Shown here piece by piece: positions 46,832 to 57,263 of a stretch of 64,000 nucleotides of DNA. A program made the translations under genes and the position numbers. Within the stretch, counting starts at the first letter, position 1; every line of letters starts with the position of its first letter. Where the stretch lies: NCBI RefSeq assembly GCF_003515065.1, contig NZ_QXGH01000015.1, positions 62,001-126,000 of the forward strand, written 5' to 3'. Source of the DNA: Nocardioides immobilis (GTDB lineage: Bacteria > Actinomycetota > Actinomycetes > Propionibacteriales > Nocardioidaceae). The notes under the pieces are model-generated. The model was not told where the DNA came from. It saw only the letters and a program-made list of their open reading frames with translations, and ran no database searches.

Positions 46832-47484
46832 CTGTTCGACGAGGCCCCCGCCTGCTGCCGTACGGCGACCGCGCCCTCCTCGTGGAGGTCGACGACGTCA
46901 CCCAGGTGGTCGATCTCACTGACGCCGTCAGGACCGGTGCGCTCGCCGAGCTGGTCGAGGACGTCGTGCCCGGCGCCCGCTCGGTCCTCCTCGTCGCCCG
47001 CCCCGGCGTACCCCTCGCCGATCTGCGCTCGCGGGCCGAAATCGGGATAGTCCCTGACTTTTCTGTCGTCGATCGGGCGGATTCGCGACAGAAACGTCAG
47101 GGACTATCCACCGTCGAGATCCCCGTGACGTACGACGGACCGGACCTGGCCGAGGTCGCGCGGCTGACGGGGCTCGGGGAGGACGAGGTGGTCGCGGCGC
47201 ACACGGGCACCACCTGGCGGGTGGCGTTCGGTGGGTTCGCGCCGGGCTTCGCCTACCTGGTCGGCGGCGACTCGCGGCTCGAGGTGCCGCGCCGCGACAG
47301 TCCACGCACGAAGGTCCCGGCCGGAGCGGTCGGCCTGGCGGGGGAGTTCAGCGGCGTCTATCCCCGCGAGTCTCCGGGCGGGTGGCAGCTGATCGGCCGC
47401 ACCGACGTCGCGATGTGGGACCTCGACCGCGACCCGCCCGCGCTCCTCGACGCCGGCACGACCGTCCGGTTCAGCCGCGCATGA
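46828..47484 (+). CDS. pxpB: 5-oxoprolinase subunit PxpB (KipI-like) with inserted palindromic element
   Basis: A 218-residue KipI-type protein. The N-terminal domain reads [16 protein letters not shown] to [20 protein letters not shown]; the C-terminal cyclophilin-like domain starts at [20 protein letters not shown] (about 94) and includes [35 protein letters not shown] and [10 protein letters not shown]. Between them, residues 73-94 ([19 protein letters not shown]) come from a 65-nt palindrome and look unlike the normal family linker. The frame stays open, so the protein is probably still made. ATGA overlaps on both sides link it to pxpA and pxpC. Confidence 0.93.
   Translation: MTVRRGPRLLPYGDRALLVEVDDVTQVVDLTDAVRTGALAELVEDVVPGARSVLLVARPGVPLADLRSRAEIGIVPDFSVVDRADSRQKRQGLSTVEIPVTYDGPDLAEVARLTGLGEDEVVAAHTGTTWRVAFGGFAPGFAYLVGGDSRLEVPRRDSPRTKVPAGAVGLAGEFSGVYPRESPGGWQLIGRTDVAMWDLDRDPPALLDAGTTVRFSRA
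47045..47109. mobile_element. 65-nt palindromic element inside pxpB
   Basis: Two 24-nt arms (47045-47068 and 47086-47109) are reverse complements apart from one mismatch (47059 against 47095), separated by a 17-nt loop. The arms begin GGATAGTCCCTGAC and end GTCAGGGACTATCC. The segment is less GC-rich than its surroundings and codes in frame for about 21 residues at a domain linker. It looks like an intragenic palindromic repeat of the sort described in Rickettsia (RPE). No other copy is in the window. Confidence 0.7.
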
Positions 47485-48335
47485 CCGGACTCCTGATCCA
47501 CCAGGCGGGGATGGCCCTCTTCCAGGACGCCGGGCGCCCGGGACGGGCTGCGATCGGCATCGGTCGATCCGGCGCGGCCGACCGGTCGTCGTACGAGCTC
47601 GCGAACCGGCTGGTCGGCACTGCTCCCGGCGCCGCTGCGCTCGAGGTCGTGCTGGGCGGGCTCGAGGTCCAGGCCGTCGACGGGACCATCTGGCTGGCGG
47701 TCACCGGCGCTCCGGTCCCGCTGCTGCTCGACGGTCGTCCCGAGCCCACCGGTGCGGTGCTCGTGCTGCGCCCCGGCAGCCGGCTCACGCTCGGCGTACC
47801 TCCCAACGGGCTCCGCTCCTACCTCGCGGTCCGCGGCGGTCTCGACGTCGCGCCGGTCCTGGGCTCCCGCTCCCGCGACACGCTCGCCGGGCTCGGGCCG
47901 GCGCCGCTCGCCGCCGGCGACGTGCTGCCGATCGGCGACGAGGTCGCCGACGAGATGAGGGTCGACGCCGTACCGGCGCAGCAGTACGACGACCGCCCCG
48001 TCCTGCGCGTGGTCCGCGGCCCGCGCGACGACTGGGTGCGCGACGCGGCCCTGCTCACGTCGAGCACCTGGACCGTGGCGCCGGACTCCGACCGGGTGGG
48101 CGTGCGCCTCGCCGGCGGCCGGCTCGACCTGGCCGATCCCGCACGGCAGCTCCCGAGCGAGGGTGCCGTCCGGGGCGCTATCCAGGTCCCGTCCGGGGGC
48201 GAGCCGGTCGTCTTCGGTCCCGACCACCCGGTCACCGGCGGCTACCCGGTGGTGGCCGTGGTCGTCGACGCGGACACTGACCGGCTCGCCCAGCTGCGGC
48301 CGGGGGAGCAGGTCAGGTTCGTCTGGGCTCAGTGA
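47481..48335 (+). CDS. pxpC: 5-oxoprolinase subunit PxpC (biotin-dependent carboxylase-like)
   Basis: A 284-residue KipA/PxpC family protein, the third 5-oxoprolinase subunit. Motifs: QDAGRPGRAAIGIGRSGAAD near residue 15, ANRLVGTAPGAAALEVVLGG, LRSYLAVRGGLDVAPVLGSR and the late VFGPDHPVTGGYPVVAVVV (about 250). The ATG overlaps the pxpB stop. The last seven bases overlap the end of the convergent epimerase gene. Confidence 0.94.
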   Translation: MTGLLIHQAGMALFQDAGRPGRAAIGIGRSGAADRSSYELANRLVGTAPGAAALEVVLGGLEVQAVDGTIWLAVTGAPVPLLLDGRPEPTGAVLVLRPGSRLTLGVPPNGLRSYLAVRGGLDVAPVLGSRSRDTLAGLGPAPLAAGDVLPIGDEVADEMRVDAVPAQQYDDRPVLRVVRGPRDDWVRDAALLTSSTWTVAPDSDRVGVRLAGGRLDLADPARQLPSEGAVRGAIQVPSGGEPVVFGPDHPVTGGYPVVAVVVDADTDRLAQLRPGEQVRFVWAQ

Positions 48336-48772
48336 CCCTCTGCGGCGGGCTCGACCAGCTCCACCAGCACCCCGCCGGCGTCCTTGGGGTGGATGAAGTT
48401 GACCCGGCTGTTCGACGTACCGCGCTTCGGCTCGTCGTACAGCAGCCGCAGGCCGCGCTCGCGGAGCGTGGCGCAGACGGCGTCGATGTCGGCCACGCGG
48501 TAGGCGAGCTGCTGCAGGCCCGGGCCGCTGCGGTCGAGGAACTTGCCGATAGTCGAGTCGGCGGACAGGGGGGCGAGCAGCTGGATCATCGAGTCGCTCT
48601 CGCCGACCCGGACCATCGCCTCGCGGACGCCCTGCTCCTCGTTCGTCTCCTCGTGGGCCACCGTCATGCCGTACTTCTCGGTGTAGAAGGCGATCGCCTC
48701 GTCGAGGTCGGGCACCGCGATGCCGACATGGTCGATGGCGGTGAAGAGGTGCTGCACGTCGCTCAGGCTCAT
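48329..48772 (-). CDS. mce: Methylmalonyl-CoA/ethylmalonyl-CoA epimerase
   Basis: A 147-residue VOC-fold metalloenzyme. Metal ligands are visible: His in FTAIDHVGIAVPDLDEAIAF near residue 15, Gln in MIQLLAPLS, His/Gln in QQLAYRVADIDA and the C-terminal Glu in GGVLVELVEP. It inverts the alpha carbon of methylmalonyl-CoA, and in the ethylmalonyl-CoA pathway of ethylmalonyl-CoA too. It is divergent from the thiolase gene, with 128 bases between. The mce-thiolase neighbourhood downstream of nucS is conserved in mycobacteria. Confidence 0.95.
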   Translation of the reverse strand: MSLSDVQHLFTAIDHVGIAVPDLDEAIAFYTEKYGMTVAHEETNEEQGVREAMVRVGESDSMIQLLAPLSADSTIGKFLDRSGPGLQQLAYRVADIDAVCATLRERGLRLLYDEPKRGTSNSRVNFIHPKDAGGVLVELVEPAAEGH

Positions 48773-48900
48773 GGTGACATTGTGCCGATCTGGCGCTGTG
48801 ACGAGTGACTCACCCCGCGCCGACTGAGACCCCTCGCCGGGCCTCGGCGCCCGCGAGTACAGTCACCAAGGTTCACCATTTCGTCGTCACCGGAGGAAGA

Positions 48901-50091
48901 ATGTCCGACAACCCCAGCGTCATCGTCGCCGGCGCCCGCACCCCGATCGGCCGCCTGCTCGGCGGTCTCACGTCGCTGTCTGCGGCCGAACTCGGCGCGA
49001 TCGCCATCAAGGGCGCCCTCGAGAAGGCCGGGGTCTCGGGCGACCAGGTCGACTACGTGATCATGGGCCAGGTCATCCAGGCCGGCGCCGGCCAGAACCC
49101 CGCCCGCGGGGCCAGCACGGGCGCGGGCATCCCGATGAGCGTGCCGACCATCACCATCAACAAGGTCTGCCTCTCGGGCCTCAACGCGATCGCGCTGGCC
49201 GACCAGCTCGTCCGCGCGGGTGAGGTCGACGTCGTCGTCGCCGGTGGCATGGAGTCGATGACCAACGCCCCCCACCTGCTGCCGAACTCGCGCCAGGGCT
49301 TCAAGTACGGCGACACCGCGCTCGTCGACTCGATGGCCTACGACGCGCTGTACGACCAGTTCACCAAGCAGGCGATGATCAACCTCACCGACTCCTGCAA
49401 CGCCACGAAGGACAACTTCACCCGCGAGGAGCAGGACGCGTTCGCCGCCGGCTCGCACCAGAAGGCCGCGGCCGCGCAGAAGAACGGCGTCTTCGACAAC
49501 GAGATCGTGCCGGTCACCATCAAGTCCCGCCGCGGCGACGTCGTCGTGAGCGAGGACGAGGGCGTCCGCGCCGACACGACCGTCGAGTCGCTCGCCGGTC
49601 TCCGCCCGGTCGCCAAGGACGGCACCATCACTGCCGGCTCCGCCTCGCAGATCTCCGACGGCGCCGCCGCCGTCGTCGTCATGAGCAAGGCCAAGGCCGA
49701 GGAGCTCGGGCTCACCTGGCTGGCCGAGATCGGCGCGCACGGCCAGGTCGCCGGCCCCGACTCCAGCCTGCAGCTGCAGCCGGCCGCCGCGACCGCGAAG
49801 GCCCTCGAGAAAGAGGGCATTACCGCCGCCGACCTCGACCTCGTCGAGTTCAACGAGGCGTTCGCCGCCGTCGGGATCGCCTCGGCCCGCGAGCTCGGCC
49901 TCGCGGACGAGAAGGTCAACGTCAACGGCGGCGCGATCGCGCTCGGCCACCCGGTCGGCATGTCCGGCACCCGCGTGGTCCTGCACCTCGCGCTCGAGCT
50001 CCAGCGCCGCGGCGGCGGCGTCGGTGCCGCCGCGCTGTGTGGCGGTGGCGGCCAGGGCGACGCCCTGATCGTGCGTGTCCCGCAGGGCTGA
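48901..50091 (+). CDS. Acetyl-CoA C-acetyltransferase (thiolase)
   Basis: A 396-residue biosynthetic-type thiolase that condenses two acetyl-CoA to acetoacetyl-CoA, or runs in reverse. The catalytic cysteine is in [20 protein letters not shown] near residue 90, the His is in [16 protein letters not shown] near residue 350, and the second Cys is in [14 protein letters not shown] near 382. The ATG at 48901 follows GGAGGAAG. It would feed the dehydrogenase and Ccr branch. The end overlaps the meaB start by 17 bases. Confidence 0.94.
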   Translation: MSDNPSVIVAGARTPIGRLLGGLTSLSAAELGAIAIKGALEKAGVSGDQVDYVIMGQVIQAGAGQNPARGASTGAGIPMSVPTITINKVCLSGLNAIALADQLVRAGEVDVVVAGGMESMTNAPHLLPNSRQGFKYGDTALVDSMAYDALYDQFTKQAMINLTDSCNATKDNFTREEQDAFAAGSHQKAAAAQKNGVFDNEIVPVTIKSRRGDVVVSEDEGVRADTTVESLAGLRPVAKDGTITAGSASQISDGAAAVVVMSKAKAEELGLTWLAEIGAHGQVAGPDSSLQLQPAAATAKALEKEGITAADLDLVEFNEAFAAVGIASARELGLADEKVNVNGGAIALGHPVGMSGTRVVLHLALELQRRGGGVGAAALCGGGGQGDALIVRVPQG

Positions 50092-51040
50092 GTCACCTGA
50101 CGAGCTGGTCGCCCGGGCCCGCGAAGGCGAGGCCCGGGCGATCGGCCGTTTGATCTCGCAGGTCGAGGACGGCTCGCCGGTCCTGCGGGACGTGATGGCC
50201 GCACTGGCGCCGTACGCCGACGGTGCCCGTGGCGGGCCCCACATCGTCGGCCTGACCGGCTCTCCCGGTGTCGGCAAGTCCACCTCGACCAGCGCACTCG
50301 TCACCGAGCTGCGCCGCCGCGACCTCCGGGTGGGGGTGCTCGCCGTCGATCCGTCGTCCCCGTTCTCCGGCGGCGCGCTCCTCGGCGACCGGATCCGGAT
50401 GTCCGAGCACGCGACCGATCCCGGCGTCTTCATCCGGTCGATGGCCGCGCGGGGACACCTGGGCGGCGTCTCGCGGGCGACCCCGCAGGCGCTGCGGGTG
50501 CTCGGTGCCGCGGGCTACGACGTGATCCTGGTGGAGACGGTCGGTGTAGGTCAGAGCGAGGTCGAGATCGCGCGGCTCGCCGACACGACCATCGTGCTGC
50601 TCGCCCCCGGCATGGGCGACGGCATCCAGGCGTTCAAGGCCGGGATCCTCGAGATCGGCGACGTCTTCGCCATCAACAAGTCCGACCGTGAGGGCGCAGA
50701 CAAGGTGCGCCGCGACCTGCGCTCGATGATCTCGCTCGCCGACCGTCCCGAGGGCGCCTGGCGGCCGCCGGTGATCAAGACCGTCGCCACCGAGGGTCAG
50801 GGAGCCGCGGAGGTGGTCGACTCGATCGACGAGCACCGCGCGTGGGCCCGGGAGAGCGGTGAGCTCGAGCGGCGCCGGGTCCGTCGTACCCGCGACGAGA
50901 TCGAGGCGATCGCCCTGACCGCGCTCCGCGAGCGCTGGGGCTCGGTCGACGCCGGCAACCGGCTCGACGGACTCGCCCACGCCGTGATCGCCGGAGAGTC
51001 CGACCCGTACGCGGCAGCGGACGCGCTCCTCGAGGACTGA
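50075..51040 (+). CDS. meaB: Mutase-associated GTPase MeaB
   Basis: A 321-residue G3E GTPase that protects and reloads B12-dependent acyl-CoA mutases. The P-loop is [18 protein letters not shown] near residue 58; the Asp of the switch region is in [20 protein letters not shown]; base recognition is in [18 protein letters not shown] (NKSD). The C-terminal arm that forms the dimer is present. It overlaps the thiolase stop. It most likely serves Ecm, about 26 kb away, and any methylmalonyl-CoA mutase elsewhere. Confidence 0.95.
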   Translation: MSRRAESPDELVARAREGEARAIGRLISQVEDGSPVLRDVMAALAPYADGARGGPHIVGLTGSPGVGKSTSTSALVTELRRRDLRVGVLAVDPSSPFSGGALLGDRIRMSEHATDPGVFIRSMAARGHLGGVSRATPQALRVLGAAGYDVILVETVGVGQSEVEIARLADTTIVLLAPGMGDGIQAFKAGILEIGDVFAINKSDREGADKVRRDLRSMISLADRPEGAWRPPVIKTVATEGQGAAEVVDSIDEHRAWARESGELERRRVRRTRDEIEAIALTALRERWGSVDAGNRLDGLAHAVIAGESDPYAAADALLED

Positions 51041-51068
51041 GTTCACGGCGGAGGTAGATTCGCCCACC

Positions 51069-51592
51069 GTGACCCTCGATCGGATCGCGCTCATCTCGGA
51101 CGTCCACGGCAACCTCACTGCGCTGGAAGCGGTCCTCGCGGACATCGACGCGCGCGGGATCTCGACCATCTACAACCTCGGCGACTACGTCGGAAAGGGT
51201 CCTCGCGGTCGGGAGGTGGTCGACCTGTGCCGGGAGCGCTGCCAGGTCACGGCGACACGCACGACCCCTATTACGAGACCGACCGCCGGCGGCGGACGGT
51301 CGTCAACACGGGCGGCGTCGGCAACTGCACGGGTGATCCGACGCCGGTCTACGTCGTGATGGAGGGCGTTCTCGGCGGTCGCGAGGACGCGCCCTTCTCG
51401 GTGTCGTTCGTGCGCGTGCCCTATGACTGGGAGTCCGAGCTGGCCTACGCCGCCGAGGTCGGGATGCCGGAGCTCGAGGGCTACGTCCTGGAGCTCCGTG
51501 ACGGCGTCTACCGCGCCAACCTGGCGCCCGGTGAGACGCCGGACTACCACCGCCGCCCGCGCACCCCGGCACGGGTCGACGCTCCCACCTGA
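51069..51592 (+). pseudogene. Calcineurin-like metallophosphoesterase, internally deleted and frameshifted
   Basis: The first part (from GTG 51069) reads RIALISDVHGNLTALEAVLA and IYNLGDYVGKGPRGREVVDL, the N-terminal metal motifs DxH and GDxVG of a YfcE-type phosphoesterase. At about 51240 it leaves frame. The C-terminal part continues in another frame as GDTHDPYYETDRRRRTVVNT then GGVGNCTGDPTPVYVVMEGV, to the stop at 51592. The central region with the GNHE/H motif is gone, as are about 90 or more residues. The total of about 174 codons is far below the usual 240. Leaderless -10: TAGATT at 51055-51060. Confidence 0.8.
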
Positions 51593-51613
51593 GCGACTGG
51601 AAGGATGGGTGTC

Positions 51614-52720
51614 GTGAGAGACGTCGTCATCCTCGGTTCGACCGGGTCGATCGGCACCCAGGCGCTCGACATCGTGCGGGCCAACCCCGACCGGTTCCGG
51701 GTCGTCGGACTGACCGCCGGTGGGAGCAACCCCGAGCTGTTCGAGCGGCAGGTCGCGGAGGTCGCGACCCGCTACCCGGAGGTGTTCTCAGGCCTGGGCG
51801 AGGAGGCATCCGTCGAGGCGGCACAGCTGCCCTGCGACGTCGTACTCAACGGCATCACCGGCGCGGTCGGCCTCCGGCCCACGCTGGCCGCCCTCGACGC
51901 CGGCCGCACGCTCGCGCTCGCCAACAAGGAGTCGCTCATCATCGGCGGTCCGCTCGTCAAGGAGCGGGCGCAGCCGGGCCAGATCGTCCCCGTCGACAGC
52001 GAGCACAGCGCGATCGCGCAGAGCCTCCGTGGCGGCAGCGCCGAGGAGGTACGACGCCTCGTCCTCACCGCCAGTGGAGGCCCGTTCCGCGGCCGCACCC
52101 GGGCCGAGCTCGACGGTGTCACGCCGGAGCAGGCGCTCGCGCACCCCAACTTCGCGATGGGCCGGGTGATCACCACCAACTCGGCGACCCTCGTCAACAA
52201 GGGCCTCGAGGTGATCGAGGCGCACCTGCTCTTCGACGTGCCGTTCGACCGGATCGACGTCGTCGTACACCCCCAGCAGCTCATCCACTCGATGGTCGAG
52301 TTCACCGACGGCGCCGTCGTGGCGCAGATCGGTCTCCCGACCATGCTGGTCCCGATCGCCCTCGGGATGGCCTGGCCGGACCGCGTTCCCGACGCCGAGA
52401 CCCCGGTCGACTGGACGAAGGCGGCGGACTGGCGGTTCGAGCCGCTCGACGACGTCGCCTTCCCGGCCGTCGTGCTGGCACGCGAGGCCGGGAGCCGCGG
52501 CGGCACCGCGCCGGCGGTCTACAACGCCGCCAACGAGGTGTGTGTGGACGCCTTCCACGAGGGCAGGCTCCCGTTCCCCGGCATCGTCGACGTCATCGGC
52601 GCCGTCCTTGCCGACCACGACGTACCCTCGGGGGAGCACCTCACGCTCGACGACGTGCTCGCCGCCGACGCCTGGGCGCGCGAGGCCGCCGCCCGCACCA
52701 TCACGACCAACCAGACCTGA
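51614..52720 (+). CDS. dxr: 1-deoxy-D-xylulose-5-phosphate reductoisomerase
   Basis: A 368-residue enzyme for the second step of the MEP isoprenoid pathway. The NADPH site is VVILGSTGSIGTQALDIV at the N-terminus. Catalytic and metal residues lie in VPVDSEHSAIAQSL (Asp, Glu, His), TASGGPFRG and HPNFAMGRVITTNSATLVNK. The GTG at 51614 has GGAAGG at 51599-51604 nine bases upstream; ATG 51605 is an alternative. It begins the dxr-rip1-ispG block typical of actinobacteria. Confidence 0.95.
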   Translation: MRDVVILGSTGSIGTQALDIVRANPDRFRVVGLTAGGSNPELFERQVAEVATRYPEVFSGLGEEASVEAAQLPCDVVLNGITGAVGLRPTLAALDAGRTLALANKESLIIGGPLVKERAQPGQIVPVDSEHSAIAQSLRGGSAEEVRRLVLTASGGPFRGRTRAELDGVTPEQALAHPNFAMGRVITTNSATLVNKGLEVIEAHLLFDVPFDRIDVVVHPQQLIHSMVEFTDGAVVAQIGLPTMLVPIALGMAWPDRVPDAETPVDWTKAADWRFEPLDDVAFPAVVLAREAGSRGGTAPAVYNAANEVCVDAFHEGRLPFPGIVDVIGAVLADHDVPSGEHLTLDDVLAADAWAREAAARTITTNQT

Positions 52721-52736
52721 GGACCCCGCACCAGCG

Positions 52737-54101
52737 ATGACCGCCGTTCTGCTCTACACCCTCGGGGTGCTCGTCTTCGTGGTCGCGATCCTGGTCTCGA
52801 TCGGGCTGCACGAGCTCGGCCACATGATCCCGGCGAAGAAGTTCGGCGGGAAGGTGACCCAGTACTTCATCGGCTTCGGTCCCACCGTGTGGAGCAAGCA
52901 GATCGGGGAGACCGAGTACGGCGTCAAGGCGATCCCGCTCGGCGGCTACGTCAAGATCGTCGGGATGCTGCCCCCCGAGGCCGCGGAGCTCGCCGACGAC
53001 ATCAGCTACGACGCGGACGGCAACCAGGTCACCCGGGTGCGGAAGTCCAACACCGGCATGTTCACCCAGCTCATCTCCGACGCCCGGGCCGCGGAGTGGG
53101 AGCTGGTCAAGCCCGAGGACTCCGACCGCCTCTTCTACAAGATGTCGTCGTGGAAGAAGGTCGTCGTCATGGCCGGCGGCCCCTCGGTCAACCTGCTCAT
53201 CGCGTTCGGCATCTTCGCCGCCGTCTTCGCCACCTACGGCAACCCGGCGGACGAGACCGTGACGACCAAGATCGACGAGGTGCAGGCGTGCGTCGTGCCG
53301 GCCGAAGAGTCGGGGCGGGTCTGCACCGAGGAGGAGATCCGCGAGCAGCCGACGCCGGCGTTCGAGGCGGGCCTCGAGGAGGGCGACCGGATCGTCTCCT
53401 TCAACGGTGTCGAGGCGGAGAGCTGGGACCAGGTCCAGCAGCTGATCCGCGACAACGGTGACGGCCGCGCCGAGATCGTCATCGAGCGCGACGGCGAGAT
53501 CCTCCCCCCGATCGTCACCGAGACCACGGTGACGCCGCGGTTCCTGAGCGAGGACGCGGAGGATCCGGTCGAGGTCGGCTTCCTCGGCGTCCGGCCGTCG
53601 ACCCACCCGACCACGGGCGGCCCGTTCTACACGCTCGAGCAGATGGGCGGCATGACCGTCGACGTGGTCAAGGCGCTGGGCACCCTGCCGGTGAAGGTGT
53701 TCGACGTCGGCCAGGCGATCTTCGGGCTCGAGGAGCGCGACCCCACCGGACCGGTCAGCATCGTCGGCGGTGGCCGGCTCGCGGGCGAGACGGCGGCCCA
53801 CGAGGAGATCCAGGTCCAGGAGAAGGTCATCTCGCTGCTGATGCTGATCGCCGGCTTCAACTTCTTCATCGGCATGTTCAACTTCGTGCCGCTGCTGCCC
53901 CTCGACGGCGGTCACATCGCCAGCGCGCTGTGGGAGGCGCTCCGACGCGGCCTCGCCCGGCTGCGCGGCCGCCCCGACCCCGGCTACGTCGACGCCGCGA
54001 AGCTGCTCCCGGTGGCGTACGTCGTCGCGTCGGCGATGTTGGTCATGGGCGTGGTGCTGATCGTGGGTGACCTGGTTGTGCCGGTTCACCTCGAATCCTG
54101 A
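52737..54101 (+). CDS. Site-2 protease RseP/Rip1 family (M50)
   Basis: A 454-residue intramembrane zinc protease. The active site HExxH reads [17 protein letters not shown] in the first helix; the partner Asp is in [17 protein letters not shown] near residue 405 (LDG). One PDZ-like domain (about 200-290) lies between, with [20 protein letters not shown]. Rip1-type proteases cut anti-sigma factors and other membrane proteins, so the two sigma/anti-sigma pairs in the window are possible clients. It lies between dxr and ispG, as in mycobacteria (Rv2869c). Confidence 0.94.
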   Translation: MTAVLLYTLGVLVFVVAILVSIGLHELGHMIPAKKFGGKVTQYFIGFGPTVWSKQIGETEYGVKAIPLGGYVKIVGMLPPEAAELADDISYDADGNQVTRVRKSNTGMFTQLISDARAAEWELVKPEDSDRLFYKMSSWKKVVVMAGGPSVNLLIAFGIFAAVFATYGNPADETVTTKIDEVQACVVPAEESGRVCTEEEIREQPTPAFEAGLEEGDRIVSFNGVEAESWDQVQQLIRDNGDGRAEIVIERDGEILPPIVTETTVTPRFLSEDAEDPVEVGFLGVRPSTHPTTGGPFYTLEQMGGMTVDVVKALGTLPVKVFDVGQAIFGLEERDPTGPVSIVGGGRLAGETAAHEEIQVQEKVISLLMLIAGFNFFIGMFNFVPLLPLDGGHIASALWEALRRGLARLRGRPDPGYVDAAKLLPVAYVVASAMLVMGVVLIVGDLVVPVHLES

Positions 54102-54121
54102 CCCGGAAGTACCCTGAACGC

Positions 54122-55273
<1,152 letters not shown>

Positions 55274-55276
55274 CGG

Positions 55277-56179
55277 TCAGCGCCACGCCTTGGCGTAGTC
55301 GACCACGAACGCCGAGGGGAACTCGGTCTTGTTGGTGATCTTGGCGTCACGGGTGTACTCGGTCACCCCCATGTTGAGGATCATGCTGAACGGGTGGTCG
55401 AACGGCTGCGGCCGCTTCTGCGGGGCATCGGGTTCCCAGGCCCGGCGGAAGCACTCGCGACCGTCGATGTAGAACCGCATCATCGTCGGACGCCACAGGA
55501 CCGAGTAGCGGTGGAACCGTGCGGGAGTCCTGGTCCGGCACCTCTTGCTGGAGTCTTCAGCCTTGGTCCGACCGTCGTAGTGCAGGGCGGACAGGACCAC
55601 GTGCGGGGTGTAGGACCACCACTCGGCGACGTCCATCTCACCCGACTCCGGCCACTGGCCGTAGGTCTTCTCGATCGGGTACATCCAGAACCCGCCGTGC
55701 AGGCCGCCCTCCTTCGTCGGCGGGAATTTCGCGCGGATCTCGAATCGGCCGTACGTCTGCGAGAAGTGACCCTTGGTGCCGATCATGCCGCCGGTGAAGC
55801 GGGTGATGAACGCCTTGTATGCGCCGCACAGGAGCCAAGACCTCTTCAGCGTGATCAGCCGCAGCTTGCCCTGGCGGACCTTGATGTTCTTGGGGGAGTC
55901 CATGTAGCAGGTCATGCCGGTCGAGAACCGACTCCGCTGTGACTCCTGGACGCCCCACTTGTCCCGGTCGAGCTGACGGCCGTTGAAGTTGTCGACGAAC
56001 GAGCACCTCCACCGGGTGCCGTTCCACTTCTTCAGGATCGGGCCGCACGCGTCGCGCGCGAGGACGGAGGCCGCCGCAGGTTCGGTCGGTGCACCGGCCG
56101 GCAGCGGGGCGAGCGCCGCCGCTCCGACCAGAGTCGCACCGATCAGCAGGCGTTGAAGAGTGCCGACAGTTTTCCGCAT
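55277..56179 (-). CDS. Secreted GH16 family glycosidase, paralogue A
   Basis: A 300-residue secreted enzyme of glycoside hydrolase family 16. The signal peptide spans about 1-37. The catalytic motif is SGEMDVAEWW, with Glu181, Asp183 and Glu186 (nucleophile, helper, acid/base). Six cysteines (Cys45, 59, 91, 118 and two later) are shared with the other three copies and may form three disulfides. This is the most divergent copy: WYPIEKTYGQWPE-type sequence around the site differs and SLHYDG is kept. GH16 enzymes cut beta-1,3- or mixed glucans, agar or carrageenan; the substrate is not defined here. Confidence 0.9.
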   Translation of the reverse strand: MRKTVGTLQRLLIGATLVGAAALAPLPAGAPTEPAAASVLARDACGPILKKWNGTRWRCSFVDNFNGRQLDRDKWGVQESQRSRFSTGMTCYMDSPKNIKVRQGKLRLITLKRSWLLCGAYKAFITRFTGGMIGTKGHFSQTYGRFEIRAKFPPTKEGGLHGGFWMYPIEKTYGQWPESGEMDVAEWWSYTPHVVLSALHYDGRTKAEDSSKRCRTRTPARFHRYSVLWRPTMMRFYIDGRECFRRAWEPDAPQKRPQPFDHPFSMILNMGVTEYTRDAKITNKTEFPSAFVVDYAKAWR

Positions 56180-56241
56180 GGTACGAACCCCCAGGGAACA
56201 GCAGAGGCCCGCAGCGCGCCGGGGCCCGTCCGAACAAACTC

Positions 56242-56268
56242 ACGTGACAGGGACACGAGATGTCACGT
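56242..56268. promoter_or_regulatory. Inverted repeat upstream of GH16 paralogue A
   Basis: Perfect 8-bp arms ACGTGACA (56242-56249) and TGTCACGT (56261-56268) are separated by 11 bases in the 154-base gap, 63 bases before the paralogue A start. It may be an operator. No regulator gene is nearby. Confidence 0.4.
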
Positions 56269-56333
56269 CAGGACGAACGTATCGCCGATCGAAGTGTTAC
56301 GCACGCAGGCGCGTCGACCGACCGGGGGCTGGT

Positions 56334-57263
56334 TCAGCGCCACGCCTTCGCGTAGTCGACCGAGTAGACCGCCGGGAGGGGCGCCGTGGACGACACTGCG
56401 TTGATACCGGTCGCGGTGCCGACGCCCATGTTGAGGATCATCGTGAACGGCTTGTCGAAGGGCTGCGGCGCGATCAGCGGGCTGTCGGGCGTCCAGGTGC
56501 GTGCGAAGCACAGGCCGCCGTCGATGAAGAACCTCATCCCGGTGGGAAGCCACTCCACGGTGTAGGTGTGGTAGACGCTGACGTCGGGCACCCGGCAGCC
56601 CCAGCCGGAGTCGGTGCTGCTGTCGGAGCCGTTGTAGTGGAGGGACGGCAGCACGAGCGTCGGTTCGTTGGACCACCACTCGGCGACGTCGATCTCGCCG
56701 GAGGCGGGCCAGGGTCCGTAGGTGTTGCCGTCGGGGTTCATCCAGAAGCCGCCGTGCACGCCCGCCGTGCGGGCGGTCGGGAACTTGGCGCGCACCTCGA
56801 ACCGGCCGAAGGCCTGGGAGAACCTGCCGCGGGTGCCGATCATGCCGCCGGTGTAGCTGGTGGTGAAGTCACCGGACGGGCTCTGGCAGCTGAACCGGCC
56901 CTTCTCCGCGCGGGCAGTGAGCTCCAGCGCTCCGCGCCGGAGGGCGATGTTCTTCGTCGACGCCGTGTAACAGGTCTGGCCGGTCCGGAACCCGGTCAGC
57001 GCCGTCTGCTGGATGCCCCACCTGGTGGTGTCGAGGGCCGAGCCGTCGAAGTTGTCGACGAACGAACAGCTCCACGTGGTGCCGTCGGCCTTGGGCAGGA
57101 CGGCGCCGCAGACGTCGGAGGCGACCACCGCGGCAGCGGCACCTCCCGGCGACGAGCCGGCCTGGAGCGGCGCGAGTCCGGCGATCCCGACGAGTGCGGT
57201 TGCTGCGAGCACGCGTGACGTTCGACGAACAGACGTGAGCACGTCGGACCGCCTCTCGGTCAT
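56334..57263 (-). CDS. Secreted GH16 family glycosidase, paralogue B
   Basis: A 309-residue GH16 enzyme. The N-terminal segment (TSRVLAATALVGIAGLAPLQ) is a signal peptide. The catalytic motif SGEIDVAEWW has Glu190, Asp192 and Glu195. The shared pattern WSCSFVDNFDGSALD near residue 65 and MILNMGVGTATGIN near the C-terminus are present, as are the six conserved cysteines. Its ATG overlaps the stop of paralogue C by four bases, so B is translated from a C-B operon. Confidence 0.92.
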   Translation of the reverse strand: MTERRSDVLTSVRRTSRVLAATALVGIAGLAPLQAGSSPGGAAAAVVASDVCGAVLPKADGTTWSCSFVDNFDGSALDTTRWGIQQTALTGFRTGQTCYTASTKNIALRRGALELTARAEKGRFSCQSPSGDFTTSYTGGMIGTRGRFSQAFGRFEVRAKFPTARTAGVHGGFWMNPDGNTYGPWPASGEIDVAEWWSNEPTLVLPSLHYNGSDSSTDSGWGCRVPDVSVYHTYTVEWLPTGMRFFIDGGLCFARTWTPDSPLIAPQPFDKPFTMILNMGVGTATGINAVSSTAPLPAVYSVDYAKAWR

